Origin: Salinirubellus salinus
Lineage (GTDB): Archaea > Halobacteriota > Halobacteria > Halobacteriales > Haloarculaceae
Assembly (NCBI RefSeq): GCF_025231485.1
Contig: NZ_CP104003.1
Location: forward strand, 930,001-994,000
Length of the DNA stretch: 64,000 bases
Reading direction: 5' to 3'
In this document: positions 52,649-61,716 of the stretch, in pieces
Layout of the letters: every line of letters starts with the position of its first letter
Numbering within the stretch: the first letter of the stretch is position 1
Notes under the pieces: model-generated
What the model saw: the letters and a program-made list of their open reading frames with translations, nothing else
Database searches by the model: none
Told to the model about the DNA's origin: nothing
Position numbers and translations under genes: made by a program

Positions 52649-54130
52649 CTACTCCTTCGGGCTGTAGTTCGGCGCTTCGTCCGTAATCATCACGTCGTGG
52701 GGGTGGCCCTCCGTCTGTCCGGCCGCGGAGACGCGGACGAACTCGGCGCGCTCCTTGAACTCGTGGATGGTGGCTGCGCCGACGTAGCCCATGCCGGACT
52801 GCATCCCACCGACGAGCTGGTGGAGTTCGGATGCCAGCGACCCCTTGTACGGGGTGGCCGCCTCGACACCCTCGGGGACGAACTCCTCGTCCTCGCTCTC
52901 CTCCTTGAGGTAGCGGTCACCACCACCGGACTGCATCGCGCCGACGGACCCCATGCCGCGGTACTGCTTGTACTTCTTGCCGTTCATCGTGATGACGCGC
53001 CCCGGCGCCTCGTCGGTGCCGGCGAAGTACGACCCGAGCATCACGGCGTCGGCGCCCGCGGCGATGGCCTTGATGGCGTCGCCTGAGTACCGGATGCCCC
53101 CGTCGGCGATGACCGGGACGTCCTCGAGGGCCGCCACGTCCGCGACCTCCGAGACCGCGGTTATCTGGGGCATCCCGGCGCCCGTGACGACGCGCGTGGT
53201 ACAGATGGACCCCGGCCCGATGCCGACCTTGATGCCGTCGGCGAAGTCGAGGACGGCCTCGGCGGCCTCGCGGGTACCGACGTTGCCGACGACCACGTCG
53301 GCCTCGACCTCTGCGGCGATCTCGCGGGCCGAGTCGATGACGTTCCGGTTGTGTGCGTGGGCACAGTCGATGAACAGCACGTCCGCGCCCGCCTCGTCGG
53401 CCGCGGTGGCGCGGTCCGTCTCGAACGGTCCCACGGCGACACCGGCCCGGAGCGACCCGGACTCGTCGCGGGCGGCGTCGTCGTACTCGCGGCGTGCGAG
53501 GATGCCCTGCATCGTGACCAGCCCGACGAGTCGGTCGCCGTCGTCCACGATGGGGACACGCTCGATCTTGTGCTCGTACATGAGCTCCAGCGCCTCGCGC
53601 GCCGAGACGGACTCCGTGGCCGTGATGACCTCGCTGGTCATGGCCTCGCTCACCTCGTCGCGGTCGCTGACCTCGAGGTACGGCCGGATGTCGGTGGCCG
53701 AGATGATGCCGAGGACGGTGCCGTCCTCGTCCACGACGGGGGCACCGCTGACGCCCTCGCGGCCCATCATCTCGTCGACGTCGCGGACGGTCTGCTCGGG
53801 CGAGGCCGTCACGACGTCGCGGATGATGAGTTCGTCCGCGCGCTTCACGCGCTCGACCTGTCGGGCCGTCTCCTCGACGTCCATGTTCCGGTGGAGCACG
53901 CCGATGCCCCCCTCGCGCGCCATCGCGATGGCCATGTCGGCCTCGGTGACGGTGTCCATCGCCGCGGTCAGGACGGGGACGTTCAGGGTGACGTTGGTCG
54001 AGACGCGGGTCGCGGTGTCGGCGTCGTCTGGTTCGACGCGGCTCTCCTTGGGTCTGAGCAACACGTCGTCGAACGTCAGGGCCTCCGGTACCTCGAGTTT
54101 CCGCGAGAACGGACGGGAGTCCTTCGCCAT
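52649..54130 (-). CDS. guaB: IMP dehydrogenase
   Basis: A 493-residue full-length enzyme. The barrel start is [40 protein letters not shown] and [20 protein letters not shown]. Two CBS domains follow at about 95-210 ([40 protein letters not shown]). The catalytic loop is [17 protein letters not shown] with the nucleophilic Cys, and the flap region includes [13 protein letters not shown]. It oxidises IMP to XMP, the committed step of GMP synthesis. Start ATG 54128-54130. Confidence 0.97.
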   Translation of the reverse strand: MAKDSRPFSRKLEVPEALTFDDVLLRPKESRVEPDDADTATRVSTNVTLNVPVLTAAMDTVTEADMAIAMAREGGIGVLHRNMDVEETARQVERVKRADELIIRDVVTASPEQTVRDVDEMMGREGVSGAPVVDEDGTVLGIISATDIRPYLEVSDRDEVSEAMTSEVITATESVSAREALELMYEHKIERVPIVDDGDRLVGLVTMQGILARREYDDAARDESGSLRAGVAVGPFETDRATAADEAGADVLFIDCAHAHNRNVIDSAREIAAEVEADVVVGNVGTREAAEAVLDFADGIKVGIGPGSICTTRVVTGAGMPQITAVSEVADVAALEDVPVIADGGIRYSGDAIKAIAAGADAVMLGSYFAGTDEAPGRVITMNGKKYKQYRGMGSVGAMQSGGGDRYLKEESEDEEFVPEGVEAATPYKGSLASELHQLVGGMQSGMGYVGAATIHEFKERAEFVRVSAAGQTEGHPHDVMITDEAPNYSPKE

Positions 54131-54390
54131 GTAAGCCGTGCGGAAGGGGCGGGCAAAAGCGTTGTGTGACCGCCACGGGTGCGCGAGAGAGCGACACACG
54201 CGCGAACTGGCCACGGCTCGCCCCCTCCGAGGCCGCTGGAGTCCCCGACCCAGTACACGAGTGGACACACATCCACATCGTCACCCGAAAGCCGGAGGTA
54301 CCCCATGGGAACCTCACCTCCGTGGTGTATTCGACGCGTGTGGACGCGTTTCACACAACGCTTATCACCGAGTCAACGTTTCCTACACAC

Positions 54391-54603
54391 ATGGACTCCC
54401 ACAGTCCCACCGAGCGTATCGCCGGGGAACCGTCCCTCGCTGGCGACCAGAACGACAGCTTCGGGTGGGAGACATTTAAACAGGAGTCCAACGCGCCCAC
54501 AACCCGGTTCCGCACGTTCGAGGCCCCCAAGGCCAGCGACTGCGGGGACGGTCGTTATCGCGGCGCACACTGCCCACGCCAGGGGTACGGCCAACGTCTC
54601 TAG
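54391..54603 (+). CDS. Small hypothetical protein (70 aa) upstream of DUF5794 gene
   Basis: Seventy residues from ATG 54391 (MDSHSPTERIAGEPSLAGDQ) to TAG 54601-54603, immediately followed by the ATG of the DUF5794 gene with no gap. A promoter-like cttatcac at 54361-54368 sits at leaderless distance from 54391, supporting this start. Composition is polar with two Cys near the end; no family recognised. Codon bias is weaker than in neighbouring genes, so it might instead be a translated leader for the downstream gene. Confidence 0.45.
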   Translation: MDSHSPTERIAGEPSLAGDQNDSFGWETFKQESNAPTTRFRTFEAPKASDCGDGRYRGAHCPRQGYGQRL

Positions 54604-55527
54604 ATGAGCGTCTCGCGCCACCCGATAGCGCTGAAAATCGAGAACACCGTCGGCGACGGCACGAAGCTCCTCGCCACGGTGATGGGCCTCCCCCTGCTGG
54701 ACGGCATCTTCCCCGCCCTGTTACTGGCGGGTGCGATGGACACCTCGCTGGGGATCGTCCAGACGGGTCTGCTCATCTTCGGCGGCAGCGCCACCCTCGC
54801 GGTGGTGCTCGCGGAGATGGAGGGCACCCGCCGTGAACAGATACAGAGCGTCCTCGCCGTGGGCGTCCTCATCATCGTTGTGGCGGCGCTGGAGGCGGCT
54901 GTCGCACCGACCGTCGAGTCGTTCATCAACCTCGACACCTTCACGCGGTTCGCGGCACTCGTCATCCTCGCCGTCGCGGCGAAGACGGCGAGCGCGACCA
55001 TCGGCGAGTACCTGCCCAGTCCCGGGGCCATCATCGCGCTGGGACTGGTGGCGAGTGCGAACCCCGCGAGCTTCGAACTCGAGTTCGTCTCTGAGCCGAT
55101 GCTCGTCGTCCACGGTGTCGCCGCCGCGAGTGTCGGTGTGGCCTTCGCGCTGTCCGTGGCCGTCATGGGCCCGTGGCTCCGCGGGGCCGTCGACATCGAC
55201 CGCTTCCGCTTCGGCAGCGCGGTCGCCCTGGGCGTCCTCCCGTTCTCGCTGCTCGGGCCGCCGGCGCTCCAGAACGCCCCCATCGCCCTCGTGGTGCTGG
55301 TGGTCACGTCGCTGCTGGCGTTCGACCCCAGCGGTCAGGGTGACCCCCGCCCGGCCGAGTCGGCCACCGGACCCGTCGCCGACGGCGGCGGGCAGCGTTC
55401 CGGGCCGTCGGAGTCGGCGTCGGAACCCGCCGCCGTCGACGCTGGCCCGACCGCATCGGGCGACTCGGACGACGACGAACGCGGCTCGCCGAGCATCTCC
55501 GACAGCGACCGCGCGCCCTGGCTCTGA
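54604..55527 (+). CDS. DUF5794-type haloarchaeal membrane protein
   Basis: A 307-residue membrane protein with about seven helices in residues 20-245 (LPLLDGIFPALLLAGAMDTS, TLAVVLAEMEG, AALVILAVAAKTASATIGEY, AFALSVAVMGPWL). A Ser/Asp/Pro-rich cytoplasmic tail of about 65 residues follows. I recognise it as DUF5794, a conserved haloarchaeal family of unknown function that is often followed by DUF5795, as here. ATG 54604 directly follows the stop of the small upstream frame. Confidence 0.82.
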   Translation: MSVSRHPIALKIENTVGDGTKLLATVMGLPLLDGIFPALLLAGAMDTSLGIVQTGLLIFGGSATLAVVLAEMEGTRREQIQSVLAVGVLIIVVAALEAAVAPTVESFINLDTFTRFAALVILAVAAKTASATIGEYLPSPGAIIALGLVASANPASFELEFVSEPMLVVHGVAAASVGVAFALSVAVMGPWLRGAVDIDRFRFGSAVALGVLPFSLLGPPALQNAPIALVVLVVTSLLAFDPSGQGDPRPAESATGPVADGGGQRSGPSESASEPAAVDAGPTASGDSDDDERGSPSISDSDRAPWL

Positions 55528-55602
55528 GCGGGGCGACGGTCGCGGGGCCCCACCGCTCCCGCGACCGGCAACCCTTTTCCTCGCGCCCCCCGGGTGTCCC
55601 GT

Positions 55603-55827
55603 ATGGCAGAGAACCGCGTCGTGGAGGGGCGGATGGTGACGCCCGTGACGCTCGCCGAACTCATCGAGGGGGACCGTCCGATGGACGCCGAGGACATCAC
55701 CGACGCCGACCGTGAGTGCCCGGAGTGTGGCGGCAACGTCCTCGAGGTCGGGTACATGCCGAGCGTGACCGAGTTCGTCACCGGCTACAAGTGTCAGGGC
55801 TGCGAGTGGGCCGAGACCGACCGCTGA
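55603..55827 (+). CDS. DUF5795-type zinc-binding protein
   Basis: A 74-residue protein MAENRVVEGRMVTPVTLAEL, ending with a zinc ribbon: RECPECGGNVLEVGYMPSV, YKCQGCEWAETDR (CPEC and CQGC). The family (DUF5795) is conserved in haloarchaea next to DUF5794. I start at ATG 55603 because the family begins MAENRV; the earlier in-frame codon is not needed. Function unknown. Confidence 0.88.
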   Translation: MAENRVVEGRMVTPVTLAELIEGDRPMDAEDITDADRECPECGGNVLEVGYMPSVTEFVTGYKCQGCEWAETDR

Positions 55828-55905
55828 GCCGCGTCCACGGCCCCGTGTGAGCCACCCACCCGACGGCCGGGCGAGTGCTCGGCGTCCCGTGGGTACCCCG
55901 GACCC

Positions 55906-56271
55906 TCAGGGCTGCTCTCCGGTCGTGTCTGACGGCCGGGGGCGGAGCTGTCCCCACAGCACCTTCTCGACGAGGTCGACCGTCAGTGGGCCGTCGACGT
56001 GCACCTGACAGGAGAGCCGGGGGTAGCCCCACTCCTCGGCCGCGGCGTCGTGCCAGTGGGTCGGCTCGGGCGGGCCGTCCGGCCCGTCGAGGCGTACCCC
56101 GCAGGTCCCGCAGAGTCCGTTCCCGCCGCAGTTGGCCAGGCGCGAGAGCGTGCCGTACACCTCGAACCCGTGGTCCAGGAGGACCCGGCGGAGGTTCGAC
56201 CCACGGGTGACCGAGAGCGTCGTCTCGTACGTCCCGGTCCGGACCGTCACCGGGACGGTGTCCTCGTCCAT
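55906..56271 (-). CDS. 2Fe-2S ferredoxin-like protein
   Basis: A 121-residue protein of the plant-type [2Fe-2S] fold. Cysteines are in the order RLANCGGNGLCGTCGVRLDG (C-x5-C-x2-C) and YPRLSCQVHVDG (the fourth). The first Cys-containing loop matches ferredoxin-like subunits rather than the abundant haloarchaeal ferredoxin with its acidic insertion. It is a cytoplasmic electron carrier; its partner is not evident from context. Start ATG 56269-56271 (MDEDTVPVTV); ATG 56298 would add nine residues. Confidence 0.88.
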   Translation of the reverse strand: MDEDTVPVTVRTGTYETTLSVTRGSNLRRVLLDHGFEVYGTLSRLANCGGNGLCGTCGVRLDGPDGPPEPTHWHDAAAEEWGYPRLSCQVHVDGPLTVDLVEKVLWGQLRPRPSDTTGEQP

Positions 56272-56352
56272 GCCCGACCGTAGGGTGGCGAGTGGCATAG
56301 AGGGTTGCCGAACCGAAATCCCTTTACAGCGGTTGGGCATATCCGAGAGTGC

Positions 56353-56531
56353 GGGGACGTGGCCAAGCCAGGCATGGCGACTGACTCCAGAGGCCACGCG
56401 CCCGGGACGACACTCCAGACTGATATACCGAGCGGCCGACTGATCATCGGACCGCGTTGACGACCCTCTGGAGGACCGAGGCGCACACCGGAGATATCAG
56501 TCGATCGGGGGTTCAAATCCCTCCGTCCCCA
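56353..56531 (+). tRNA. tRNA-Trp (anticodon CCA) with 105-nt intron
   Basis: Exon 1 is 56353-56390 and exon 2 is 56496-56531; the mature tRNA is 74 nt. The acceptor stem ggggacg pairs with cgtcccc, and the discriminator is A. The anticodon stem actga (56380-56384) pairs with tcagt (56497-56501), and the joined loop ctccaga gives anticodon CCA at 56387-56389. The T arm is gggggttcaaatccctc. The intron interrupts the loop between positions 37 and 38, the site used in all haloarchaeal tRNA-Trp genes, and would be removed by the splicing endonuclease at a bulge-helix-bulge. Confidence 0.95.
56391..56495 (+). ncRNA. tRNA-Trp intron carrying C/D-box guide elements for its own tRNA
   Basis: Two antisense elements precede D-box-like ccga motifs. 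gactgatat (56418-56426) before ccga 56428-56431 pairs with atatcagtc across the intron-exon 2 junction, and the fifth base upstream of the box faces U39. tctggag (56467-56473) before ccga 56476-56479 pairs with ctccaga of the anticodon loop, and the fifth base faces C34. This fits the known intron-guided Cm34 and Um39 of haloarchaeal tRNA-Trp. C-box-like gacga motifs precede each unit. Confidence 0.85.
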
Positions 56532-56708
56532 TGACGTAACTCACCGAGCGACAGTCTCGTGAGCGTAGCCAACGAGGCGTCGTCGGACCGGATTCCAGCA
56601 GGAGCGGGGTGCGTTCGGCTGTCGGCAGCGGGTTCGAACCGGTGAGTAGCTCGCTACGACCCAGCGGCAGCCCTCCCGCATCGGTCTTCGGCTCCGGACG
56701 GGTCGCGC

Positions 56709-57602
56709 TCACCTCGAGACGGGGCTCGTCCCCTCCACCCCGTCGATGTCGAGCGTCCCCGAGAGCCGGACCGGGCTCGGGTCCGGTCCGATGCCCGCCT
56801 GGGCGAGCCGGTGGGCGACGGCGGTGATGTACTCCGAGCGGAGCCGGTTGTAGTGCGAACGAGACGGGTCGGTCAACCAGATGCGTGCGTTCAGCTCGAC
56901 GTACCCGTCGCCGAGGTCGCTGATCCTGACGCTCGGCTCGGGGTCGGAGAGTACGTCCGGAAGCGCTCGTGCCTCGGTGAGGACGATGTCGGTCGCCTGG
57001 TCGATCTGCCCGTATCCGACCCTGAACCGACTGCTGATTCGCATCCGATCGAAGGCCACGGGGTTGGTGATGGCCGTGTTCGCGAGAAGCGAGTTCGGCA
57101 CCGCGACGAGCTCGTTGTCGAACGTCCGAACGCGTGTCACCCGGAGGTCGATACGCTCGACCCGACCCCGGCTGTCCTCCCACTCGATCCAGTCCCCGAC
57201 CTCGAACAGTTTCTCGTTGATGATGTAGAGGCCCGAGAGCAGGTTGGCGAAGAGTTCGTTCGCTGCGAGACCGACGGCGATCGCGGCCGCGCCGACCACC
57301 ACCGAGAACGCCGTCACGATGGACCCGAACCCGGCTAACGCGAACGCCAGACCGAACGCGACGACGCCGCTGCTGATCTGTCCCAGGAGACGTGCGAGAC
57401 TGACGATCGAGGAGTCGACACCCCGACGGTCCATCATCCGGGTGAGTGGTCGCACGACCCCGAAGCGGACGAGCGCGTAGACCACCAGCAGCGTGAGGAC
57501 GAACACGACGAGGCTCCGCAGTATCGGGCCCTCCTGTGGCTGGAACAACTCGACCAGCTCCTCCGGCGAGATGGCCTGTAGTACCGTTGTCAGGTGAGGC
57601 AT
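56709..57602 (-). CDS. MscS-type mechanosensitive channel
   Basis: A 297-residue small-conductance channel with three predicted helices (LVVFVLTLLVVYALVRFGVV, GQISSGVVAFGLAFALAGFG and the pore-lining TM3 VVVGAAAIAVGLAANELFAN LL region). The soluble MscS beta domain follows (FEVGDWIEWEDSRGRVERID, VAVPNSLLANTAITNPV). It opens under osmotic downshock to release solutes. I start at ATG 57600-57602 (MPHLTTVLQA); GTG 57611 would add three residues. Confidence 0.93.
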   Translation of the reverse strand: MPHLTTVLQAISPEELVELFQPQEGPILRSLVVFVLTLLVVYALVRFGVVRPLTRMMDRRGVDSSIVSLARLLGQISSGVVAFGLAFALAGFGSIVTAFSVVVGAAAIAVGLAANELFANLLSGLYIINEKLFEVGDWIEWEDSRGRVERIDLRVTRVRTFDNELVAVPNSLLANTAITNPVAFDRMRISSRFRVGYGQIDQATDIVLTEARALPDVLSDPEPSVRISDLGDGYVELNARIWLTDPSRSHYNRLRSEYITAVAHRLAQAGIGPDPSPVRLSGTLDIDGVEGTSPVSR

Positions 57603-57789
57603 CACGGCCACCTGAGGGGACGTGGGCTAATGAGTGGTGTCGGGTGTCTCGACTGTCCCCGACGCGCCATCGTCGACGACCACGCCGGCCCCGTTCCGCA
57701 CAGCCCCACCGGTGAGTCACGGGAGCACCGAGGGCATCCGCACGCCAGCGGGGCCGAACCGTTATGCCGGCACCAGTGAACCCATACGT

Positions 57790-59409
57790 ATGACCGACGA
57801 CACGAACCGGCCCGTCTCCTTCTGGGCGTGGGGGTGGGAGGACCGCCTCCCGACCGACGAGGACCGGCGGGAACTCAGGACCCAGATAGAGGGGCTGCTC
57901 GGGTTCCCGGAACGCCCGTTGCTGGACCTCCCCGGACTCGAGGACGTCGAACTGCCGGCCCCGCGAATCGAGGGGCCCGACCACGCCACCACCAGCCAGT
58001 CCCGACGCGCTCGCGCCCAGCACACCTACGGGAAGGCGTACCGTGACCTCGTCCGAGGGTTCCACGGCGACTACGCGAACGCACCGGACGTGGTCGCCCG
58101 CCCGGAGAACGAGTCAGAGGTGGCGGACCTGCTCGCGTGGGCAACCGAGGCGAACGTCGCCGTCGTCCCCTTCGGCGGCGGCACCAGCGTGGTCGGTGGC
58201 GTGGAGTGCGAGGGCGACGGCTACGCCGGGGTGTGTTCGCTGGACGTGCGGGAGATGGACCGCGTGCTGGAGGTCGACGAGCACTCCCGGGCGGCCCGCA
58301 TCCAGGCCGGAGCGAGGGGGCCGGAGATACGCGAGCAGCTGGCCGAGCACGGCCTGCAACTCAGACACTACCCGCAGTCCTACGAGTTCTCGACGCTCGG
58401 CGGGTGGATCGCGACACGGGCGGGCGGGCACTTCGCCACCCGCTACACGCACATCGACGACTTCGTAGAGAGCGTCCGTGCGGTCACGCCGAGCGGGACG
58501 CTGGAGACGCGACGACTCCCCGCGTCCGGTGCGGGGCCGGACCCGAACCGGTTCCTGCTCGGTAGCGAGGGAGCCTTCGGCGTGATCACGGAAGCGTGGG
58601 TGCGGGTCCAACCACGGCCGCCGTATCGCTCCCGAGCCACGGTCCGGTTCGACGACTACTGGGACGGCGTGGCGGCGACGCGGGAGATCGTGCAGGCGCG
58701 ACTCTATCCCGCGAACTGCCGGCTTCTGGACGCGAACGAGGCGATGCTGAACGAGCTGGCGTTCGACGGGTCCAGCCTCCTCGTGCTGGGGTTCGAGTCC
58801 ACCGACCACCCCGTCGAGGACGAGATGGCCCGGGCACTCGAACTGGCCGACGAGCACGGTGGCACCTGTCCGGACGGACCCACGCACCGGGACCTGAACG
58901 CCGAGGCCGCGTCCGGGGAGGGCGACCGCGACTCCTCGACGGAGGGCAAGTGGCGGAACGCGTTCTTCGAGGGCCCCTACCGCTACAACGCGCTCGTGTC
59001 GATGGGCGTCCTCGTCGACACGTTCGAGACGGCGGTGACGTGGGACCAGTTCCCGGCACTGCACGAGGCCGTACAGGAGCGCGTCGGGGCCGCGATGGAC
59101 GAGGTGTGTGGCACGGGCTTCCTCTCCTGTCGGTTCACCCACGTCTACGAGGACGGCCCGGCACCGTACTACACGCTCCTCGCGCCCGCCGAGGTGGGTC
59201 GAGAACTGGAGCAGTGGCGCGAGGTGAAACGAGCGGCCTCGGACACGCTCGAGGAGTTCGGGGCGACCATCACCCACCATCACGCCGTCGGGCGGGTTCA
59301 CCGCGAACATTACCACCGCGAGGTCCCCGACGGGTACCTCGACGCCGTGCGTTCGATGAAGCGGACGCTCGACCCGGCGGGCGTGATGAACCCCGGTGCC
59401 CTGCTCTAG
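57790..59409 (+). CDS. FAD-binding oxidase of the AGPS/D-lactate dehydrogenase type
   Basis: A 539-residue flavoprotein. The FAD-binding PCMH domain contains RPENESEVADLLAWATEANV, VAVVPFGGGTSVVGGVE and LRHYPQSYEFSTLGGWIATR AG, which resembles alkyldihydroxyacetonephosphate synthase rather than ordinary glycolate oxidases. The C-terminal domain has RFTHVYEDGPAPYYTLLAP and HHHAVGRVHREHYHREVP, the His-rich catalytic stretch of AGPS. Archaeal ether lipids are made by a different route, so a plasmalogen-type role cannot be assumed; the substrate is unknown. Start ATG 57790. Its stop overlaps the convergent lipoprotein gene by 4 nt. Confidence 0.85.
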   Translation: MTDDTNRPVSFWAWGWEDRLPTDEDRRELRTQIEGLLGFPERPLLDLPGLEDVELPAPRIEGPDHATTSQSRRARAQHTYGKAYRDLVRGFHGDYANAPDVVARPENESEVADLLAWATEANVAVVPFGGGTSVVGGVECEGDGYAGVCSLDVREMDRVLEVDEHSRAARIQAGARGPEIREQLAEHGLQLRHYPQSYEFSTLGGWIATRAGGHFATRYTHIDDFVESVRAVTPSGTLETRRLPASGAGPDPNRFLLGSEGAFGVITEAWVRVQPRPPYRSRATVRFDDYWDGVAATREIVQARLYPANCRLLDANEAMLNELAFDGSSLLVLGFESTDHPVEDEMARALELADEHGGTCPDGPTHRDLNAEAASGEGDRDSSTEGKWRNAFFEGPYRYNALVSMGVLVDTFETAVTWDQFPALHEAVQERVGAAMDEVCGTGFLSCRFTHVYEDGPAPYYTLLAPAEVGRELEQWREVKRAASDTLEEFGATITHHHAVGRVHREHYHREVPDGYLDAVRSMKRTLDPAGVMNPGALL

Positions 59410-59762
59410 GTCCGGCGTTCGCGTCCCCAGACGCGCGTCTCGGGGTGGAACGCGAGCCACGCGAAGAAGAACATCGGCGGCGAGCGGTTGGCCTGCACGA
59501 GCCGCGTCCCCTCGTGCGGTCCGTCCAGCGCCCGGCCGCTCCCGATAGCCCACCGTGACCCACCCGCGCGGGGGACACTCGCGTCGCCCTCGGCGCGGGT
59601 GAACGAGAGCGTCTCGCCGTCGACCCGCCGGTCGTAGGCGACGGCACTCCCGGCGTGGTCGTCGACGCCCGCTCCCGACTCCGGCGTGTAGTCGACGACG
59701 CACCCCGCGATGAGCCCGGCCGCGCCCACCGTGAGCCCACCGAGTAGTTGGCGACGGCGCAC
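59406..59762 (-). CDS. Short lipoprotein with C-terminal DUF3179-like fragment
   Basis: A 118-residue protein from GTG 59760-59762 (RRRQLLGGLTVGAAGLIAGC), a Tat-type lipoprotein signal with lipobox IAGC. After a short linker, GSAVAYDRRVDGETLSFTRA, then GSRWAIGSGRALDGPHEGTR and FFFAWLAFHPETRVWG, are recognisable as the end of a DUF3179 domain. Normal DUF3179 proteins have about 300 residues; the middle is missing here. It is either a minimal family member or a deletion product kept in frame. Confidence 0.65.
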   Translation of the reverse strand: MRRRQLLGGLTVGAAGLIAGCVVDYTPESGAGVDDHAGSAVAYDRRVDGETLSFTRAEGDASVPRAGGSRWAIGSGRALDGPHEGTRLVQANRSPPMFFFAWLAFHPETRVWGRERRT

Positions 59763-59864
59763 ACGTCGTCTGGCTTCCGGCCGGACAAAAGCCTGCGTCG
59801 GGTGGGTGACGGTCGTGCATCGCCCGACGCCAACGTTCAGGGTGTCGCCCGCCGAACGACCGGT

Positions 59865-60380
59865 ATGAGTTCGCTCGTCGCGGTGGTCCACGTCGGCGCC
59901 GCCCCACCCATCGGTGGCGGGATGCGTCCCACCGCGGTCGCCCACTGGTACGAGGGCGGCGTGGGCCGACTCCTCGCGTACGAGGTGGCGGCGGACGGGT
60001 CGCTCGAGCGCGTCCCCGGGGCCTACGCCCCCGACCTCGACGAGGACCCCTCCTATCCGGTGACCGACCTGCTCCTCGCCGTGGCGCGCGAGCACTCCGC
60101 CGTCGCCCAGCGCCTCGACACGCTCGACACCAAGGCACGCGCCAACTACGACGCCGGCTTCCGTGAGAAGGTGTTCGACACGCAGGTCGCGTGGGGGTCG
60201 GACGGCTACGGCCGGCACTTCGAGGCCCGCTCGCAACTGGAGAGCCACCGCTACGAGGGGCGCGTGGCGGTGGGCGTCGACCCGGACGCGCCCACGGCCG
60301 TCTCGCGGGCGCTGGCAGCGAACCTCGAACGGCTCGACGCGCCGACGGTCGCCTACGAACGGCCGACCCCCGAGGGGTGA
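59865..60380 (+). CDS. Conserved-looking protein of unknown function
   Basis: A 171-residue soluble protein from ATG 59865 (MSSLVAVVHVGAAPPIGGGM). It is well coded (strong GC3) and acidic, with no Cys and no membrane helix. A mid helix (VTDLLLAVAREHSAVAQRLD) and a Trp/Tyr/His-rich part (TQVAWGSDGYGRHFEARSQL) are visible. I recognise no family. It lies 64 nt before the DNA polymerase IV start on the same strand and may share its transcript. Confidence 0.7.
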   Translation: MSSLVAVVHVGAAPPIGGGMRPTAVAHWYEGGVGRLLAYEVAADGSLERVPGAYAPDLDEDPSYPVTDLLLAVAREHSAVAQRLDTLDTKARANYDAGFREKVFDTQVAWGSDGYGRHFEARSQLESHRYEGRVAVGVDPDAPTAVSRALAANLERLDAPTVAYERPTPEG

Positions 60381-60444
60381 GCCGACACACCACTTTCACT
60401 CCGGACTCGGTGCGTTCTTTGGCGTCGGCCGAGTACCGGGTGGC

Positions 60445-61716
60445 GTGAACCGCGGGCCGCGACTCCCCGGTGTCGAGGACGAGGGGGAGCCTCGCGTGGT
60501 CGTCCACGTCGACATGGACTGCTTCTACGCCGCCTGCGAGCGCCTGAAGGACCCCGACCTAGTGGGGGAGCCCCTCGTCGTCGGGATGGGGTACGACCAC
60601 GGGGAGACACACGGGGCCGTCGCCACCGCGTCCTACGAGGCTCGCGAGTACGGTGTCGAGAGCGCGATGCCCATCTCGCAGGCACTGGAGGCGCTCCCCC
60701 GCCGGGCCGAACTCGACGAGGGCGACCCCCCCGAGGGGACCGGCCACTACCGCCCGGTCGACATGGACTACTACCAGGAGGTCGGGGCGCAGGTGAAGGC
60801 CATCCTCCACGAGAGCGCGGAGACGGTCCGCGAGGTGAGCATCGACGAGGCGTACCTGGACGTCTCGGACGTCGGCTGGCGAGCGGGTACTGCGGAGGCG
60901 TTCGGCGAGGAGCTCAAGGCCCGCATCCGCGAGGAGGTCGGCGTCACCGCGAGCGTCGGCATCGCGCCGAACATGAGTGCCGCGAAGGTCGCCAGCGACT
61001 TCGACAAGCCCGACGGACTCGTCGTCGTCCGGCCGGGCGAGGTGGCCGCGTTCTTCGCCCCGCTCGACGTCGAGGAACTCCACGGCGTCGGCCCGGTCAC
61101 GGCCCGCGAGTTACGCGAGGCGGGTATCGAGACGGCCGGCGACGTGGCCGACGCGGACCCGCGGGCGCTGGCCGACCGGTTCGGTGAGCGTGGCCGGGCA
61201 CTGCACCGGCGTGCGAACGGCCGGGACGACCGCGCTGTCGAACCGCAGGGCGACCCGAAGTCCGTCTCCAGCGAGTCGGCGTTCGTCGAGGCGACGGCCG
61301 ACCCGGCGACGAAACGTGAGAAGGTCCGTGACCTCGCCGCCGAGGTGGCCGAACGCGCCGCCGCGAAGGGGGCGCTCTACCGGACCATCGGCATCAAGGT
61401 GGTCGAACCGCCGTTCGCGACGAACACGCGGGCGAAATCGCTCCCGGGGCCGGTCGACGACCCGGCGCTCGTCGAGGAGGTGGCGCTGGACCTCCTGACG
61501 GAGTTCGAGACGACGACCGCACGGAAGCTCGGGGTCCGGGTCTCGAACCTCGAGTTCGGCGAGAACGAGCAGTCACGACTGGGGTCGTACGCCGACGCGG
61601 GGGATGAGTCGGCCGTCGACACCGAGGGGACCGACGGCGAGCGAACGGACCGGCGACGGCGTCGCTCGGACCGCCCGAGCCGCGGGCAGACCACGTTCGG
61701 CGACTTCGACGAGTGA
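60445..61716 (+). CDS. dinB: DNA polymerase IV (Y-family translesion polymerase)
   Basis: A 423-residue polymerase from GTG 60445. Palm motifs are VVHVDMDCFYAACERLKDPD and EVSIDEAYLDVSDVG (catalytic Asp and Asp-Glu pair), with the finger segment VATASYEAREYGVESAMPIS. The helix-hairpin-helix thumb is VEELHGVGPVTARELREAGI, and the little-finger domain is complete. The C-terminal tail ends in GQTTFGDFDE, a PCNA-interacting (PIP) peptide. It bypasses damaged template bases. Its TGA overlaps a GTG of the next gene. Confidence 0.95.
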   Translation: MNRGPRLPGVEDEGEPRVVVHVDMDCFYAACERLKDPDLVGEPLVVGMGYDHGETHGAVATASYEAREYGVESAMPISQALEALPRRAELDEGDPPEGTGHYRPVDMDYYQEVGAQVKAILHESAETVREVSIDEAYLDVSDVGWRAGTAEAFGEELKARIREEVGVTASVGIAPNMSAAKVASDFDKPDGLVVVRPGEVAAFFAPLDVEELHGVGPVTARELREAGIETAGDVADADPRALADRFGERGRALHRRANGRDDRAVEPQGDPKSVSSESAFVEATADPATKREKVRDLAAEVAERAAAKGALYRTIGIKVVEPPFATNTRAKSLPGPVDDPALVEEVALDLLTEFETTTARKLGVRVSNLEFGENEQSRLGSYADAGDESAVDTEGTDGERTDRRRRRSDRPSRGQTTFGDFDE

